A stretch of DNA of 64,000 bases, from NCBI GenBank assembly GCA_000745135.1, contig JQNH01000001.1:3457501-3521500 (forward strand), read 5' to 3'. Of the stretch, positions 33,276 to 42,086 are shown piece by piece. Numbering within the stretch: the stretch's first letter is position 1; each line of letters opens with the position of its first letter. A program made the position numbers and the translations under genes. Under the pieces are notes generated by a model. It was given only the letters and a program-made list of their open reading frames with translations. It was not told where the DNA came from and searched no databases. This DNA is from Rhizobiales bacterium YIM 77505 (GTDB lineage Bacteria; Pseudomonadota; Alphaproteobacteria; Rhizobiales; Beijerinckiaceae).

Positions 33276-34058
33276 TCACTGGGCTGTCCAGCCGCCGTCC
33301 ATGGCCAGGTTGGCGCCGGTGATCTGGCTCGCGGCGTCGGAGCAGAGGAACACGGCGAGGGCGGCCACCTGGTCCACCGTCACGAAGGCTTTCGTCGGCT
33401 GCGCGGCGAGCAGGACATCCCGGATGACCTCGTCCCGGCTCAGGCCCCGCGCCTTCATGGTGTCGGGGATCTGCTGCTCGACGAGCGGCGTCCACACATA
33501 GCCGGGGCTGATGCAGTTCACCGTCACGCCGTGGGGGGCAAGCTCCAGGGCCACCGCCTTCGTCAGGCCGGCAAGCCCGTGCTTGGCCGCCACATAGGCG
33601 GACTTGAAGGGCGAGGCGACGCGGGAGTGGGCGGACGCCGTGTTGATGATTCGCCCCCAGCCGCGCGCCTTCATGCCCGGGACCGCCGCGCGGATCGCGT
33701 GAAAGGGCGCGGACAGGTTGACGGCGAGAAGGGCGTCCCACTTGTCCGGGGGGAATGCCTCCACGGGCGCCACATGCTGGATCCCCGCATTGTTGACGAG
33801 GATGTCGACCGCGCCGAAGCGCTCCTCCGTCTCCTGGACGAGCGCCGTGACCTCGTCCGGCTTCATCATGTCGGCCGGCGAATACCAGGCGCGGACGGAG
33901 AACTCGGCCTCGATGGCGGCCCTCGTGCGTGCGATCTCCTGCGCGTCGCCGAAGCCGTTGAGGACCACGTTCGCTCCCTGTTTGGCGAGGGCGCGGGCGA
34001 TGGCGAGCCCGATGCCGCTGGTCGACCCGGTGACGAGGGCGGTCTTGCCCTGAAGCAT
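33276..34058 (-). CDS. bdhA: D-3-hydroxybutyrate dehydrogenase
   Basis: The 260-residue short-chain dehydrogenase has the cofactor motif T-G-S-T-S-G-I-G (residues 10-17), N-N-A-G-I-Q-H near residue 92, catalytic S in I-I-N-T-A-S-A-H-S and the Y-V-A-A-K active-site pair. Length, the I-Q-H-V-A-P-V-E-x-F-P-P motif and the C-terminal A-M-D-G-G-W-T-A-Q are those of BdhA, which oxidises 3-hydroxybutyrate to acetoacetate in PHB breakdown. A GGAGG ribosome site precedes the ATG at 34058. It is divergent from a Fur-family gene. PHB synthesis genes lie about 10 kb away. Confidence 0.94.
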   Translation of the reverse strand: MLQGKTALVTGSTSGIGLAIARALAKQGANVVLNGFGDAQEIARTRAAIEAEFSVRAWYSPADMMKPDEVTALVQETEERFGAVDILVNNAGIQHVAPVEAFPPDKWDALLAVNLSAPFHAIRAAVPGMKARGWGRIINTASAHSRVASPFKSAYVAAKHGLAGLTKAVALELAPHGVTVNCISPGYVWTPLVEQQIPDTMKARGLSRDEVIRDVLLAAQPTKAFVTVDQVAALAVFLCSDAASQITGANLAMDGGWTAQ

Positions 34059-34200
34059 CGAACAACCTCCGAATGTCGGCCCGGTCCTACAATGTTGCAC
34101 CGCGAAAGTCAGCGCCGGACTCGGGGCCGGCGGCCGCCCCGGCTTGGGTTGCAGCGCCACGGATGCTATCTGATCCCTCTCGCGATCTTCGGGAGAACGC

Positions 34201-34722
34201 ATGGTGCACCGGTCGCCGCCGCCCCCTGCGGAGAAGGGCTGCGCCCACGCCGAGAACCGGTCGGCCTGCGCCGAGGACGCGCTGGCCCAGGCCGAGGACC
34301 TGTGCCGCGCGCGCCAGGCCCGCCTGACGCCCATCCGCCGCGACGTCCTTGCGGTGCTCTATTCCACCCATCGCCCCCTCGGCGCCTACGACATCGCCGA
34401 TCTCCTTGCCGCCAAGGGGCGACGGAGGCTGGCGCCAATCACCATCTACCGGGCCCTGGATTTCCTCATCGCGGAAGGGCTGGTGCACCGCCTGGCGAGC
34501 CGCAATGCCTTCGTCGCCTGTCCGCACCATCATGGGCCGCAGGATCTCGTCGCCTTCCTCATCTGCGAGGCCTGCGGCGGGGTCGACGAATTGTCCTCCC
34601 GCGGCCTGTCCGAGGCCCTGTCGAGCCTGCTCGCGAGGGAGGGCTTCGAACCGCGCACGCAGGTCCTCGAGATTTCCGGGCATTGCAGCCACTGCCGCGA
34701 AGGGGCGGAAGCGCGCACTTGA
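34201..34722 (+). CDS. Fur-family transcriptional regulator, Zur-like
   Basis: The 173-residue protein has the Fur winged helix (about residues 30-110), including [19 protein letters not shown] and [10 protein letters not shown]. The structural zinc cysteines are in I-C-E-A-C-G-G (about residue 122) and H-C-S-H-C near the C-terminus. The P-H-H-H-G region and the I-T-I-Y-R-A helix are closer to Zur than to iron-sensing Fur, so zinc-uptake control is the likeliest role. No zinc transporter is adjacent. The N-terminus is longer than usual and has two extra cysteines. Confidence 0.85.
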   Translation: MVHRSPPPPAEKGCAHAENRSACAEDALAQAEDLCRARQARLTPIRRDVLAVLYSTHRPLGAYDIADLLAAKGRRRLAPITIYRALDFLIAEGLVHRLASRNAFVACPHHHGPQDLVAFLICEACGGVDELSSRGLSEALSSLLAREGFEPRTQVLEISGHCSHCREGAEART

Positions 34723-34774
34723 CGGCCCGCCCGTTCGGCGTCAGCAAGCGCCCAAGTCCCGGCCCAGGCCCCCT

Positions 34775-36049
34775 ATGCCGATGAGCTCCGCCCCCATGTT
34801 CCCCATCGCCGCCGGCCCGGCGCCCCGCCGCCGCTCGATTCCCGTCCGGGTGGGCGCGGTCACGGTCGGAGGGGAGGCCCCCATCGTCGTCCAATCGATG
34901 ACGAACACCGATACGGCCGACGTCAATGCAACGGTGGCGCAGGTGTCAGCCCTTGCCCGGGCCGGCTCCGAGATCGTCCGCATCACGGTCGACCGCGACG
35001 AGGCGGCGGCGGCGGTGCCGAGGATCCGCGAGCGGCTCGACCGGCTTGGCGTCGCGGTGCCGCTCGTGGGCGATTTCCACTATATCGGCCACCAGCTTCT
35101 CGCTGCCCATCCAGCCTGTGCGGAGGCCCTCGACAAATACCGGATCAACCCCGGCAATGTGGGCTTCAAGGAGAAAAAGGATCGGCAGTTCGGCGCCATT
35201 GTCGAGACCGCCATCCGCTACGGCAAGGCGGTGCGGATCGGCGCCAACTGGGGCTCGCTCGACCAGGAGCTCTTGACGCGGCTCATGGACGAGAACGCCC
35301 GCAGCCCCGCACCGCTCGACGCCCGCGCCGTGACCCGCGAAGCCATGGTGCAGTCGGCGCTCCTCTCGGCGGCGCGGGCCGAGGAGATCGGCCTTCCCCG
35401 CGGCCGCATCATCCTGTCCGCAAAGGTCTCCGCCGTGCAGGACCTGATCGCCGTCTACCGCGAGCTTGCCCGCCGCTCCGATTATGCGCTCCATCTCGGC
35501 CTCACCGAAGCCGGCATGGGCTCCAAGGGCATCGTCGCCTCCTCGGCGGCCATGGGCGTCCTTCTGCAGGAAGGCATCGGCGACACGATCCGCTACTCCC
35601 TGACCCCGGAGCCCGGGGGCGATCGGACGCTCGAGGTCAAGGCGGCGCAGGAGCTCCTGCAGACCATGGGCTTTCGCACCTTCGTGCCGCTCGTCGCCGC
35701 CTGCCCCGGCTGCGGGCGCACCACTTCGAGCGTGTTCCAGGAGCTCGCTCGGGACATCCAGGACTGGATTGCCGCCTCCATGCCCGACTGGCGCCGCCGC
35801 TATCCGGGGGTGGAAGGCCTCACCGTGGCGGTGATGGGCTGCATCGTGAACGGCCCTGGCGAGTCCAAGCACGCCGATATCGGCATCTCGCTCCCCGGCA
35901 CCGGCGAGCAGCCGGCGGCCCCCGTCTTCATCGACGGCCGCAAAGCCGTGACGCTGCGCGGCCCCACCCTCGCAGAGGACTTCAAGACCATCGTGAAGGA
36001 CTATATCGAGACCCGGTTCGATCCGGCCCGCCGCAGCGCCGCGGAGTAG
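34775..36049 (+). CDS. ispG: 4-hydroxy-3-methylbut-2-en-1-yl diphosphate synthase
   Basis: The roughly 424-residue MEP-pathway enzyme reductively converts MEcPP to HMBPP with a [4Fe-4S] cluster. Seen are [11 protein letters not shown] near residue 38, P-L-V-G-D-F-H-Y near residue 95, [18 protein letters not shown] and the cluster cysteines in A-A-C-P-G-C-G-R and [10 protein letters not shown]. ATGs at 34775, 34781 and 34796 are all possible starts; I use the first. It follows the Zur-like gene by about 50 bases on the same strand. ispA lies 3.5 kb downstream. Confidence 0.95.
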   Translation: MPMSSAPMFPIAAGPAPRRRSIPVRVGAVTVGGEAPIVVQSMTNTDTADVNATVAQVSALARAGSEIVRITVDRDEAAAAVPRIRERLDRLGVAVPLVGDFHYIGHQLLAAHPACAEALDKYRINPGNVGFKEKKDRQFGAIVETAIRYGKAVRIGANWGSLDQELLTRLMDENARSPAPLDARAVTREAMVQSALLSAARAEEIGLPRGRIILSAKVSAVQDLIAVYRELARRSDYALHLGLTEAGMGSKGIVASSAAMGVLLQEGIGDTIRYSLTPEPGGDRTLEVKAAQELLQTMGFRTFVPLVAACPGCGRTTSSVFQELARDIQDWIAASMPDWRRRYPGVEGLTVAVMGCIVNGPGESKHADIGISLPGTGEQPAAPVFIDGRKAVTLRGPTLAEDFKTIVKDYIETRFDPARRSAAE

Positions 36050-36329
36050 AAGCGGCGCGGGTGGATGCTCTCTCGGAACCCTGTCCCCTCAGCCGGTCCA
36101 GGGCTACCCGAGACGGGAGGGAGAGGGCGCGGGATGGTAAATCGCACGCGATCGCGTCGCGCAGAAGGAACCCGAGGCGAGATTCCGTTTTAAGCTCGGG
36201 CGCAGTGTGCTAGAGAGCCCGCCGCGCCGGCACCCGGCCGCCGCGTTCGATTGTCCGAGAGAGCCGCCACGCGCCGCGACAGAGGCGGCACAGTCAAGCT
36301 ATCGGGCGCTGCAACCCTCCAGACCGACC

Positions 36330-38270
36330 ATGCCGCAAGCACAAGCCGTCGCCGAAGGGCACGCCGACTCCGCCGCTCCCGCCGCCGGGACGGCCTATCC
36401 CGAGGACCATGCCAAAGTCAGCTTCTGGACCTTGGCGCTGGGTTCGATCGGAGTGGTCTACGGCGACATCGGCACCAGTCCGCTCTACGCCTTGAAGGAA
36501 TCCGCCGCCGCCGCGGCAGCCGGCGGACCGCTCACCCGGGAGATCGTGATCGGCATCCTGTCGCTCATCCTCTGGGCGCTGATCCTCGTCGTCACGGTCA
36601 AATACGTGTTGATCCTGCTCAGGGCCGACAACAACGGCGAGGGCGGAACCTTGACCCTCGTGGCGCTGGCGCAGCGGGCGCTCGGGCCCGGGCGCGGCCG
36701 GCGGATCCTGCTCCTCGGCGCGGTCGGCGCGGGACTCTTCTATGGCGACGCCATGATCACGCCGGCCATCTCCGTCCTGTCGGCGGTGGAGGGGCTGAAG
36801 CTCGTCACGCCGGCCTTCCAGCCCTATGTCGTCCCGACGGCGCTCGCCATCCTGCTCGGCCTGTTCCTCGTCCAGAGCCGCGGCACGGGCAAGGTGGCCG
36901 CCTTCTTCGGCCCGATCATGGCCCTGTGGTTCCTCGCCCTCGCCGTCACGGGCGCCCTCCATATCCGCGACGACCTCGAGGTCCTGACGGCGATCAACCC
37001 CGCCTATGGGGCGATGTTCTTCGTCAGCCACCCGGGCGTGGCGCTCGCCGTGCTCGGAGCCATCTGCCTGGCCGTGACCGGGGCCGAGGCGCTCTATGCG
37101 GATCTGGGTCATTTCGGGCGCGGACCGATCCGCGCCGCCTGGCTCGGCTTCGTCTTCCCTGCCCTCGTCATCAACTATTTCGGGCAGGGGGCGCTGCTCC
37201 TCGCCCATCCCGAAGCCATCGAGCACCCCCTGTTCCACCTCGTGCCGGAATGGGGCGTCCTTCCCTTCGTCTGCCTGGCGACGCTCGCCACCATCATCGC
37301 GAGCCAAGCGGTGATCACGGGCGCCTTCTCCCTGACCCGTCAGGCGATCCAGCTCGGGCTTCTGCCGCGGCTCGAGATCAAGTTCACCTCCGAATCGCAC
37401 CAGGGGCAGATCTTCCTGCCGCGGGTCAACACCCTGCTCCTGACGGGGGTCGTGGCGCTCGTGCTCGCCTTCCAGACCTCGAGCAACCTGGCGCATGCCT
37501 ACGGCATTTCGGTGTTCGGCGCCATGGCGGTGGACGCCGTGCTCGCGATCATCGTCATCTGGAAGGGCTGGCGCTGGAGCCTCGGCCTCACGCTCCTCGT
37601 GATGGTGCCCTTCCTCCTCATCGACCTTGCCTTCTTCGGCGCCAACCTTCTGAAGCTCTTCGCCGGCGGCTACGTGCCGGTGCTGCTCGCGGCTGTCCTC
37701 ATCGTCGTCATGTGGACCTGGCTCAAGGGCACCCGCATCCTCTTCGAGAAGACGCGCAAGACCGACGTGCCGCTCGCCGAGCTCATCGCCATGCTCACCA
37801 AGAGCCCGCCGCATCGGGTCAAGGGCACGGCCGTGTTCCTGACGAGCGACCCGGACACCTCGCCCGCTGCCCTCCTGCACAACCTCAAGCACAACAAGGT
37901 CTTGCACGAGAAGAACGTGATCCTCACCGTGCGCACCGTCGACACGCCGCGGGTGCGCGACGAGGACCGGGTCAAGATCGAGCCCATCGGGGACTCGTTT
38001 TGGAAGGTCGTGATGACCTATGGCTACATGGAGACGCCCAACATCCCCCGCGGCCTCGCCATCCTGCGCAAGGTGGGCTTCAAGTTCGACATCATGGCCA
38101 CGTCGTTCTTCCTGTCGCGACGCTCCATCCGCCCGGCGGCTCATTCCGGCATGCCCCTCTGGCAGGACAAGCTCTTCATCGGCCTCGCCAAGACCGCGAG
38201 CGACGCCACCGACTTCTTCCAGATTCCCACCGGCCGCGTGGTCGAGGTGGGGACGCAGGTGACGGTCTAG
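36330..38270 (+). CDS. kup: Low-affinity potassium uptake transporter Kup
   Basis: The 646-residue KUP/HAK/KT family transporter imports potassium with protons. The first membrane segment begins [17 protein letters not shown], the family signature. About twelve helices run to residue 450, with [12 protein letters not shown] and [13 protein letters not shown] visible. A soluble C-terminal domain follows. An upstream in-frame GTG at 36207 would add 41 non-family residues, so I prefer the ATG at 36330. The TAG stop (38268-38270) lies within the target duplication of the downstream insertion sequence, which left the coding sequence intact. Confidence 0.94.
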   Translation: MPQAQAVAEGHADSAAPAAGTAYPEDHAKVSFWTLALGSIGVVYGDIGTSPLYALKESAAAAAAGGPLTREIVIGILSLILWALILVVTVKYVLILLRADNNGEGGTLTLVALAQRALGPGRGRRILLLGAVGAGLFYGDAMITPAISVLSAVEGLKLVTPAFQPYVVPTALAILLGLFLVQSRGTGKVAAFFGPIMALWFLALAVTGALHIRDDLEVLTAINPAYGAMFFVSHPGVALAVLGAICLAVTGAEALYADLGHFGRGPIRAAWLGFVFPALVINYFGQGALLLAHPEAIEHPLFHLVPEWGVLPFVCLATLATIIASQAVITGAFSLTRQAIQLGLLPRLEIKFTSESHQGQIFLPRVNTLLLTGVVALVLAFQTSSNLAHAYGISVFGAMAVDAVLAIIVIWKGWRWSLGLTLLVMVPFLLIDLAFFGANLLKLFAGGYVPVLLAAVLIVVMWTWLKGTRILFEKTRKTDVPLAELIAMLTKSPPHRVKGTAVFLTSDPDTSPAALLHNLKHNKVLHEKNVILTVRTVDTPRVRDEDRVKIEPIGDSFWKVVMTYGYMETPNIPRGLAILRKVGFKFDIMATSFFLSRRSIRPAAHSGMPLWQDKLFIGLAKTASDATDFFQIPTGRVVEVGTQVTV

Positions 38271-38271
38271 G
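38266..38271. repeat. Target-site duplication, left copy
   Basis: TCTAGG directly abuts the left end of the IS element and matches the right copy at 39291-39296. It has the N-CTAG-N form known as the target of Bordetella IS481. It contains the kup stop codon on the plus strand and the transposase stop on the minus strand. Confidence 0.88.
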
Positions 38272-39205
38272 TGTCGAATCCAAGCACGTTGTTCAGGCGG
38301 CTGAGGGGTGGTTTTCCGCCGAGGGCTGAGTGGGGTCGGGTGGAGTTGTAGGCGGTGATCCAGGGCTGCATGGCGTGGGCTCGCTCGGCAGAGGTCTGGT
38401 AGGTTCGGGCGTAGGCCCACTCGCGGAGGCTGGTCTGGATGAAGCGTTCGGCTTTTCCGTTGGTCCTGGGCGTGTAGGGCTTGGTGCGGATATGGCGCAG
38501 GCCTGCCTCGGCCAGGCGGTTGCGGAAGGCGAAGCTTTTGTAGGCCGAGCCGTTGTCGGTCATGACGCGCTCGACGCGGACGCCGTGGGCTGCGAAGAAG
38601 GCGAGCGCCCGGGACAGGAAGGCCACGGCGTCCTCCTTGCGCTCGCTCGGCAGCACCTCGGTGTAGGCGAGGCGCGAGGCGTCATCCACGGCGACGTGCA
38701 GGTGCTCCCACCCTGTGCCGGCGACCCGATCGCGTCGGTTGCCGGTGACGCGATGGCTTGGCCTGGCGATGCGTCCAAGCTTCTTGGTGTCGAGATGGAT
38801 GAGTTCGCCGGGCCGCTCCCGCTCGTAACGCACAACCGGGGGCTTGGGCTCAATGGCCGCGCGGCGCCCGAGCCCGAGGCGGCGCAGCACGGCGCCGACC
38901 GTGGAGCGCGGCTGGCCGAGCTGGCGGGCGATCGCCGGGCCGGAGAGGCGCTGGCGGCGCAGCCGCTCGATGGCGGCGAGGGTCTCGGGCGACAGGCGAC
39001 GACGCGGCCGGGCCGGCGCCGAGCTCCTGTCGTGAAGCATCCGCTCGCCGCCGGCCCGAAAGCGCGCCAGCCATTTGTAGGCAGTTCGCTCCGAGACGCC
39101 GGCGGCGCCAGCCGCATCCCTCACGCGCCAGCCCTCCTGGCGGATGCGCGACACGAGAAGGGCTCGACCATGGACCGTCATGCGGGCATGCTGGTGAACG
39201 TTCAT
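38267..39205 (-). CDS. IS481-family DDE transposase
   Basis: The 312-residue transposase has an N-terminal helix-turn-helix part ([18 protein letters not shown] near residue 28) and an rve integrase core. The catalytic triad is complete: D139 in L-I-H-L-D-T-K-K, D217 in V-M-T-D-N-G-S and E253 in K-A-E-R-F-I-Q, with the usual 35-residue D-E gap. The start is ATG at 39205; a longer frame to 39442 leaves the element. The last codon and the TAG stop lie outside the element proper, in the duplicated target TCTAGG, so termination depends on the insertion site. Confidence 0.93.
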   Translation of the reverse strand: MNVHQHARMTVHGRALLVSRIRQEGWRVRDAAGAAGVSERTAYKWLARFRAGGERMLHDRSSAPARPRRRLSPETLAAIERLRRQRLSGPAIARQLGQPRSTVGAVLRRLGLGRRAAIEPKPPVVRYERERPGELIHLDTKKLGRIARPSHRVTGNRRDRVAGTGWEHLHVAVDDASRLAYTEVLPSERKEDAVAFLSRALAFFAAHGVRVERVMTDNGSAYKSFAFRNRLAEAGLRHIRTKPYTPRTNGKAERFIQTSLREWAYARTYQTSAERAHAMQPWITAYNSTRPHSALGGKPPLSRLNNVLGFDT

Positions 39206-39290
39206 CCGGGTGCTCCGGTCGGGGTTGGTTGGCTTCGCAACCCCAGCCTCACACCTCAGCCCCGGATGAACAACCTTCATAGCTTCGACA
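38272..39290 (-). mobile_element. IS481-family insertion sequence, apparently complete
   Basis: The 1019-bp element has imperfect terminal inverted repeats. Both ends start TGTCGAA inward and share GTTGTTCA about 16 bases in and CTGAGG about 30 bases in. It is flanked by perfect 6-bp direct repeats (TCTAGG). One transposase gene fills it. Matching target duplications and an intact gene argue for a fairly recent insertion, directly behind kup. Confidence 0.9.
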
Positions 39291-39296
39291 TCTAGG
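39291..39296. repeat. Target-site duplication, right copy
   Basis: TCTAGG directly follows the right end of the IS element (which ends TTCGACA) and equals the left copy at 38266-38271. Joining the two flanks restores the kup stop codon followed by GACACGG. Confidence 0.88.
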
Positions 39297-39348
39297 ACAC
39301 GGCGCCCCGCCTCTCCCGAAAGGAAGGGTGGGCCGCCGGCTCGCTTCA

Positions 39349-39392
39349 CCTCTCCCAAGGGGAGAGGTCGCGCCGAAGGCGCGGGTGAGGGG
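39349..39392. repeat. Double-hairpin intergenic repeat
   Basis: Two adjacent stems are seen: CCTCTCCC (39349-39356) with GGGGAGAGG (39359-39367), then CGCGCC (39369-39374) with GGCGCG (39378-39383), ending in GGTGAGGGG. This type of element is dispersed in many Hyphomicrobiales genomes. It lies between the IS element and ispA. The rest of 39297-39585 holds a repeat copy and no gene. Confidence 0.65.
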
Positions 39393-39478
39393 CGAGCCCT
39401 TTCCGGACATCGAGGCTCGGCGCCAACGCGGGCGGCCGTCATTCAGGCGCGAACCTCCCTCACACCCTCCCCCTCTTT

Positions 39479-39520
39479 CCCGGATGCGTGGAGCGCGATC
39501 TGCGCGGAACGCAGTCCGGG
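39479..39520 (+). repeat. Copy C of the dispersed palindromic intergenic repeat
   Basis: A 42-bp copy beginning CCCGGATGCGTGGAGCGCGA and ending ACGCAGTCCGGG. A small CTGCTGCGAAGCAG hairpin follows at about 39538, as beside copies B and D. It lies 66 bases beyond the ispA stop. Confidence 0.85.
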
Positions 39521-39585
39521 ACGCAAGCGCAAGGACTCTGCTGCGAAGCAGCGCCGTTGAAAGGAGAGGTGCGGCGGCAGCGCTC

Positions 39586-40515
39586 TCAGGCGCGGCGGCT
39601 TCCCACGAAGCGCGCGGCGCTGCGCAGGACCTCCGCCCCGGGCCCGAGGTCCGACAGGCCGGCGATCGCCTCGTCCACGAGCCTCAGGCACTCCGTGCGG
39701 GCGCCCTCGATCCCCAGAAGATCGACGAGTGTCGCCTTGCCCTTCTCCCGATCCTTGCCGGTGCGCTTGCCCATCGCCTCTGCCGTGGCCTCCCGGTCGA
39801 GGAGGTCGTCGGCGATCTGGAAGGCTGCGCCGAGCGCCCGGCCATAGGCGAGAAGGCGTGCGCGGGCGCCGGCCGCCGCGCCGGCGAGGATCGCGCCGGC
39901 GTCCACGGAAAAGGCAAGGATGGCCCCGGTCTTCATGGCCTGGAGCGTGACGACCTCTTCCCGCCCGAGCGCGACGGCGCCGTAGCGGCCCTCGGCCGCC
40001 AGATCGAGCATCTGGCCGCCCACCATGCCGCCAAGCCCCGCCGCCCGGGCAAGCCCGAGCACGAGCTCCGCCCGCACTCCGGGGTCGGGATGGGTGGCAG
40101 GGTGCGCCAGGGTGCCGAAGGCGAGCGTCTGAAGCGCGTCGCCGGCGAGGATCGCGGTGGCTTCGTCGAAGGCGCGATGGACCGTGGGGCGGCCCCGGCG
40201 CAGATCGTCGTCGTCCATGGCCGGGAGGTCGTCATGGACGAGGGAGTAGCAATGGAGAAGCTCGACGGCGGCGGCGGCGCGCAGGACGCCCTCATCCTGC
40301 CGCCCCAGGAGCCGTGCCGTCTCGACGACGAGGAACGGTCTCAGCCGCTTGCCCCCGCCGAGCACCGCGTGGCGCATCGCCGCAAGGAGCCGCGGCGGGC
40401 GGGCAAGCTCGCCAGGGCCGATATCATCGGCTAGGAGCGAGGAGAGAACGGCCTCGATCTTGGCTGCGACGGAGGCGAGACGATCGGCGAAGTCCATCGT
40501 TCGGTCGTTCAACAT
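39586..40515 (-). CDS. ispA: Polyprenyl synthetase, farnesyl diphosphate synthase type
   Basis: The 309-residue prenyltransferase condenses IPP with allylic diphosphates to FPP. Both Asp-rich motifs are present: D-D-L-P-A-M-D-D-D-D near residue 95 and D-D-L-L-D near residue 237. G-G-K-R-L-R-P-F-L and G-G-M-V-G-G-Q-M-L-D are also seen, matching bacterial IspA. The insertion of two residues in the first motif is typical of FPP synthases. Starts at 40515 or 40497 are possible. Its start is only 17 bases from the annotated start of divergent mtgA, so promoters must overlap coding sequence or one start is too far upstream. Confidence 0.93.
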   Translation of the reverse strand: MLNDRTMDFADRLASVAAKIEAVLSSLLADDIGPGELARPPRLLAAMRHAVLGGGKRLRPFLVVETARLLGRQDEGVLRAAAAVELLHCYSLVHDDLPAMDDDDLRRGRPTVHRAFDEATAILAGDALQTLAFGTLAHPATHPDPGVRAELVLGLARAAGLGGMVGGQMLDLAAEGRYGAVALGREEVVTLQAMKTGAILAFSVDAGAILAGAAAGARARLLAYGRALGAAFQIADDLLDREATAEAMGKRTGKDREKGKATLVDLLGIEGARTECLRLVDEAIAGLSDLGPGAEVLRSAARFVGSRRA

Positions 40516-40532
40516 GGGGGCGGATCGACGAC

Positions 40533-41288
40533 GTGGGTCTCCTCGGGACGAAGCTTGAGGCCGGCGGGGCGGCCCCGCGGGGCGCCGGCCGCCGACGCCG
40601 GCTCCGGATCGGCGTGATCCTTCGGCGCGCCGTGGCGGCGATCCTCGCCCTCGGGCTCCTCTATGTCGCCCTCGTGTTCGTCCTCGGCCTCGCTTACGCT
40701 GTGCTCACGCCCGTGTCGACCCTGATGCTGGCCCGATGGCTGGCGCTCAAACCGGTGGAGCGCATCGTCGCCCCGCTCGAGGAGATCTCTCCGCTCGTCC
40801 CCATCGCGGTCATCACCTCGGAGGACAGCCGCTTCTGCCAGCATTCCGGGGTCGACTGGGAGGCGCTGCGGGAGGTGGTGGAGGCCGCCGACGAGGACGG
40901 GCCGAGCCGCGGGGCCTCCACCGTCGCCATGCAGACGGCGAAGAACCTCTTCCTGTGGCCGGGGCGCAGCGTCATCCGCAAGGGGCTCGAGCTGCCCATC
41001 GCCCTTTATCTCGACTTCATCTGGACGAAGCGCCGGATGATGGAGGTCTATCTCAACATGGCCGAGTGGGGACCGGGGGTCTTCGGCATCGAGGCGGCGG
41101 CGCGGCACTATTTCGGCAAGCCCTCGCGGGCCCTTCAGCGGCGCGAGATCGCCCTCCTCGTCACCGCCCTGCCGAACCCGATCACCCGCAACCCGGCGAG
41201 GCCCTCGCCCCGTCACCGCCTGCTCGCCAACCGCCTCATGGCCCGCATGAGCGGCGCCGCGCCCCTCACCAGCTGCGTCAGGGCCTGA
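40533..41288 (+). CDS. mtgA: Monofunctional peptidoglycan glycosyltransferase
   Basis: The inner-membrane enzyme polymerises lipid II into glycan strands. One N-terminal membrane helix (about residues 34-58) is followed by the GT51 domain with A-V-I-T-S-E-D-S-R-F-C-Q-H-S-G-V-D-W (catalytic Glu), G-A-S-T-V-A-M-Q-T-A-K-N-L-F-L-W and K-R-R-M-M-E-V-Y-L-N-M-A-E-W-G. No transpeptidase domain follows, as expected for MtgA. From the GTG at 40533 it has 251 residues. A GTG at 40614 would give 224 residues, a more usual size, and separate it from ispA. Neither has a strong ribosome site. rpmF follows. Confidence 0.9.
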   Translation: MGLLGTKLEAGGAAPRGAGRRRRLRIGVILRRAVAAILALGLLYVALVFVLGLAYAVLTPVSTLMLARWLALKPVERIVAPLEEISPLVPIAVITSEDSRFCQHSGVDWEALREVVEAADEDGPSRGASTVAMQTAKNLFLWPGRSVIRKGLELPIALYLDFIWTKRRMMEVYLNMAEWGPGVFGIEAAARHYFGKPSRALQRREIALLVTALPNPITRNPARPSPRHRLLANRLMARMSGAAPLTSCVRA

Positions 41289-41405
41289 GGCGGCCGAGGG
41301 GCTAGCCAGGGCAGGAAAGTGCCTGTATAAGCCCGCACCTCATCGAGATTGTCGGCGCGAGCGCCCACCCCGCCGTGGGCGCTTCGCCTTTGACTGGAGA
41401 CCATC

Positions 41406-41588
41406 ATGGCCGTTCCGAAGAAGAAGACCTCGCCCTCGCGGCGCGGCATGCGGCGCTCGGCCGACGCCCTCAAGGCTCCCACTTATGTGGAGGACAAGGA
41501 CTCGGGCGAGCTGCGCCGTCCCCATCACATCGACCTCAAGACGGGCATGTATCGCGGCCGGCAGGTCCTGAAGGTGAAGGAAGCCTGA
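41406..41588 (+). CDS. rpmF: 50S ribosomal protein L32
   Basis: The 60-residue protein starts [18 protein letters not shown], the invariant L32 opening. It lacks the zinc-binding cysteines of some L32 forms, as is normal in alphaproteobacteria. An intrinsic terminator lies 25 bases past the stop. The mtgA-rpmF order is common in Hyphomicrobiales. Confidence 0.97.
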   Translation: MAVPKKKTSPSRRGMRRSADALKAPTYVEDKDSGELRRPHHIDLKTGMYRGRQVLKVKEA

Positions 41589-41612
41589 CGAAGGCTTCCC
41601 CTTCTCTCCCGC

Positions 41613-41637
41613 AACGGCGCCGAAAGGCGCCGTTTTC
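41613..41637 (+). terminator. Intrinsic terminator of rpmF
   Basis: AACGGCGCC (41613-41621), a GAAA loop and GGCGCCGTT (41626-41634) form a perfect 9-bp stem. The T-rich end TTTTCC follows on the plus strand. Confidence 0.88.
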
Positions 41638-41654
41638 CTGTGGGCTCGTCCTTA

Positions 41655-41912
41655 TTAAAGGACAAGCGTGAGGCGGCCGAGGTTTGGCAGGCCGCGCTGC
41701 GCCCGGCCATAGGCGGTGGCGGCTGCGGCCGGGCTCTCCCGCCGGCAGCGGCGGAAGAGGTCGAGACCCTGCCGGCAGGCAAGAAGCTGGGCGACGAACG
41801 CGGCCTGGGGCCGAGGACGCGCCCCGCGGGACAAAGCCTCCTGCGCCGTCAGCGCCACCAGCGCCCGCGCCGACCCCGCCTCCTCCCGTCCGGCCGTCCC
41901 ATTTTGCATCAC
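41655..41912 (-). CDS. Small conserved-looking hypothetical protein
   Basis: The 85-residue frame begins M-M-Q-N-G-T-A-G-R-E-E-A and contains A-F-V-A-Q-L-L-A-C-R-Q and, near the end, A-A-T-A-Y-G-R-A. The pattern 'basic segment, A-F-x-A-Q-L-I/L-A, then A-x-x-A-Y' recurs in small unnamed alphaproteobacterial proteins as I remember them. No catalytic or membrane features are seen. It is convergent with rpmF and divergent from the EAL gene. It could still be a chance high-GC frame. Confidence 0.5.
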   Translation of the reverse strand: MMQNGTAGREEAGSARALVALTAQEALSRGARPRPQAAFVAQLLACRQGLDLFRRCRRESPAAAATAYGRAQRGLPNLGRLTLVL

Positions 41913-42086
41913 GTTCCGCCGCCCCCATCGTTCCGACGCGAGAATAGCAACTTCAAGGCCAGAATTTACCTCTCGTTAACCTGCGCGTCCCCATCATCTT
42001 TCGGACTTCATCCCGAACGGGCGGCGCGGCGGCGGTCGTAGCGGCCGGGCATCGGCGCGCCGCCGCCTCAGCGATCTGGAACGGCA

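Noticed and set aside
36294-38420. A 708-codon open frame on the minus strand opposite kup
   Set aside because: The product is rich in Asp, Glu, Arg and His and has no family signature, while kup on the other strand is unmistakable.
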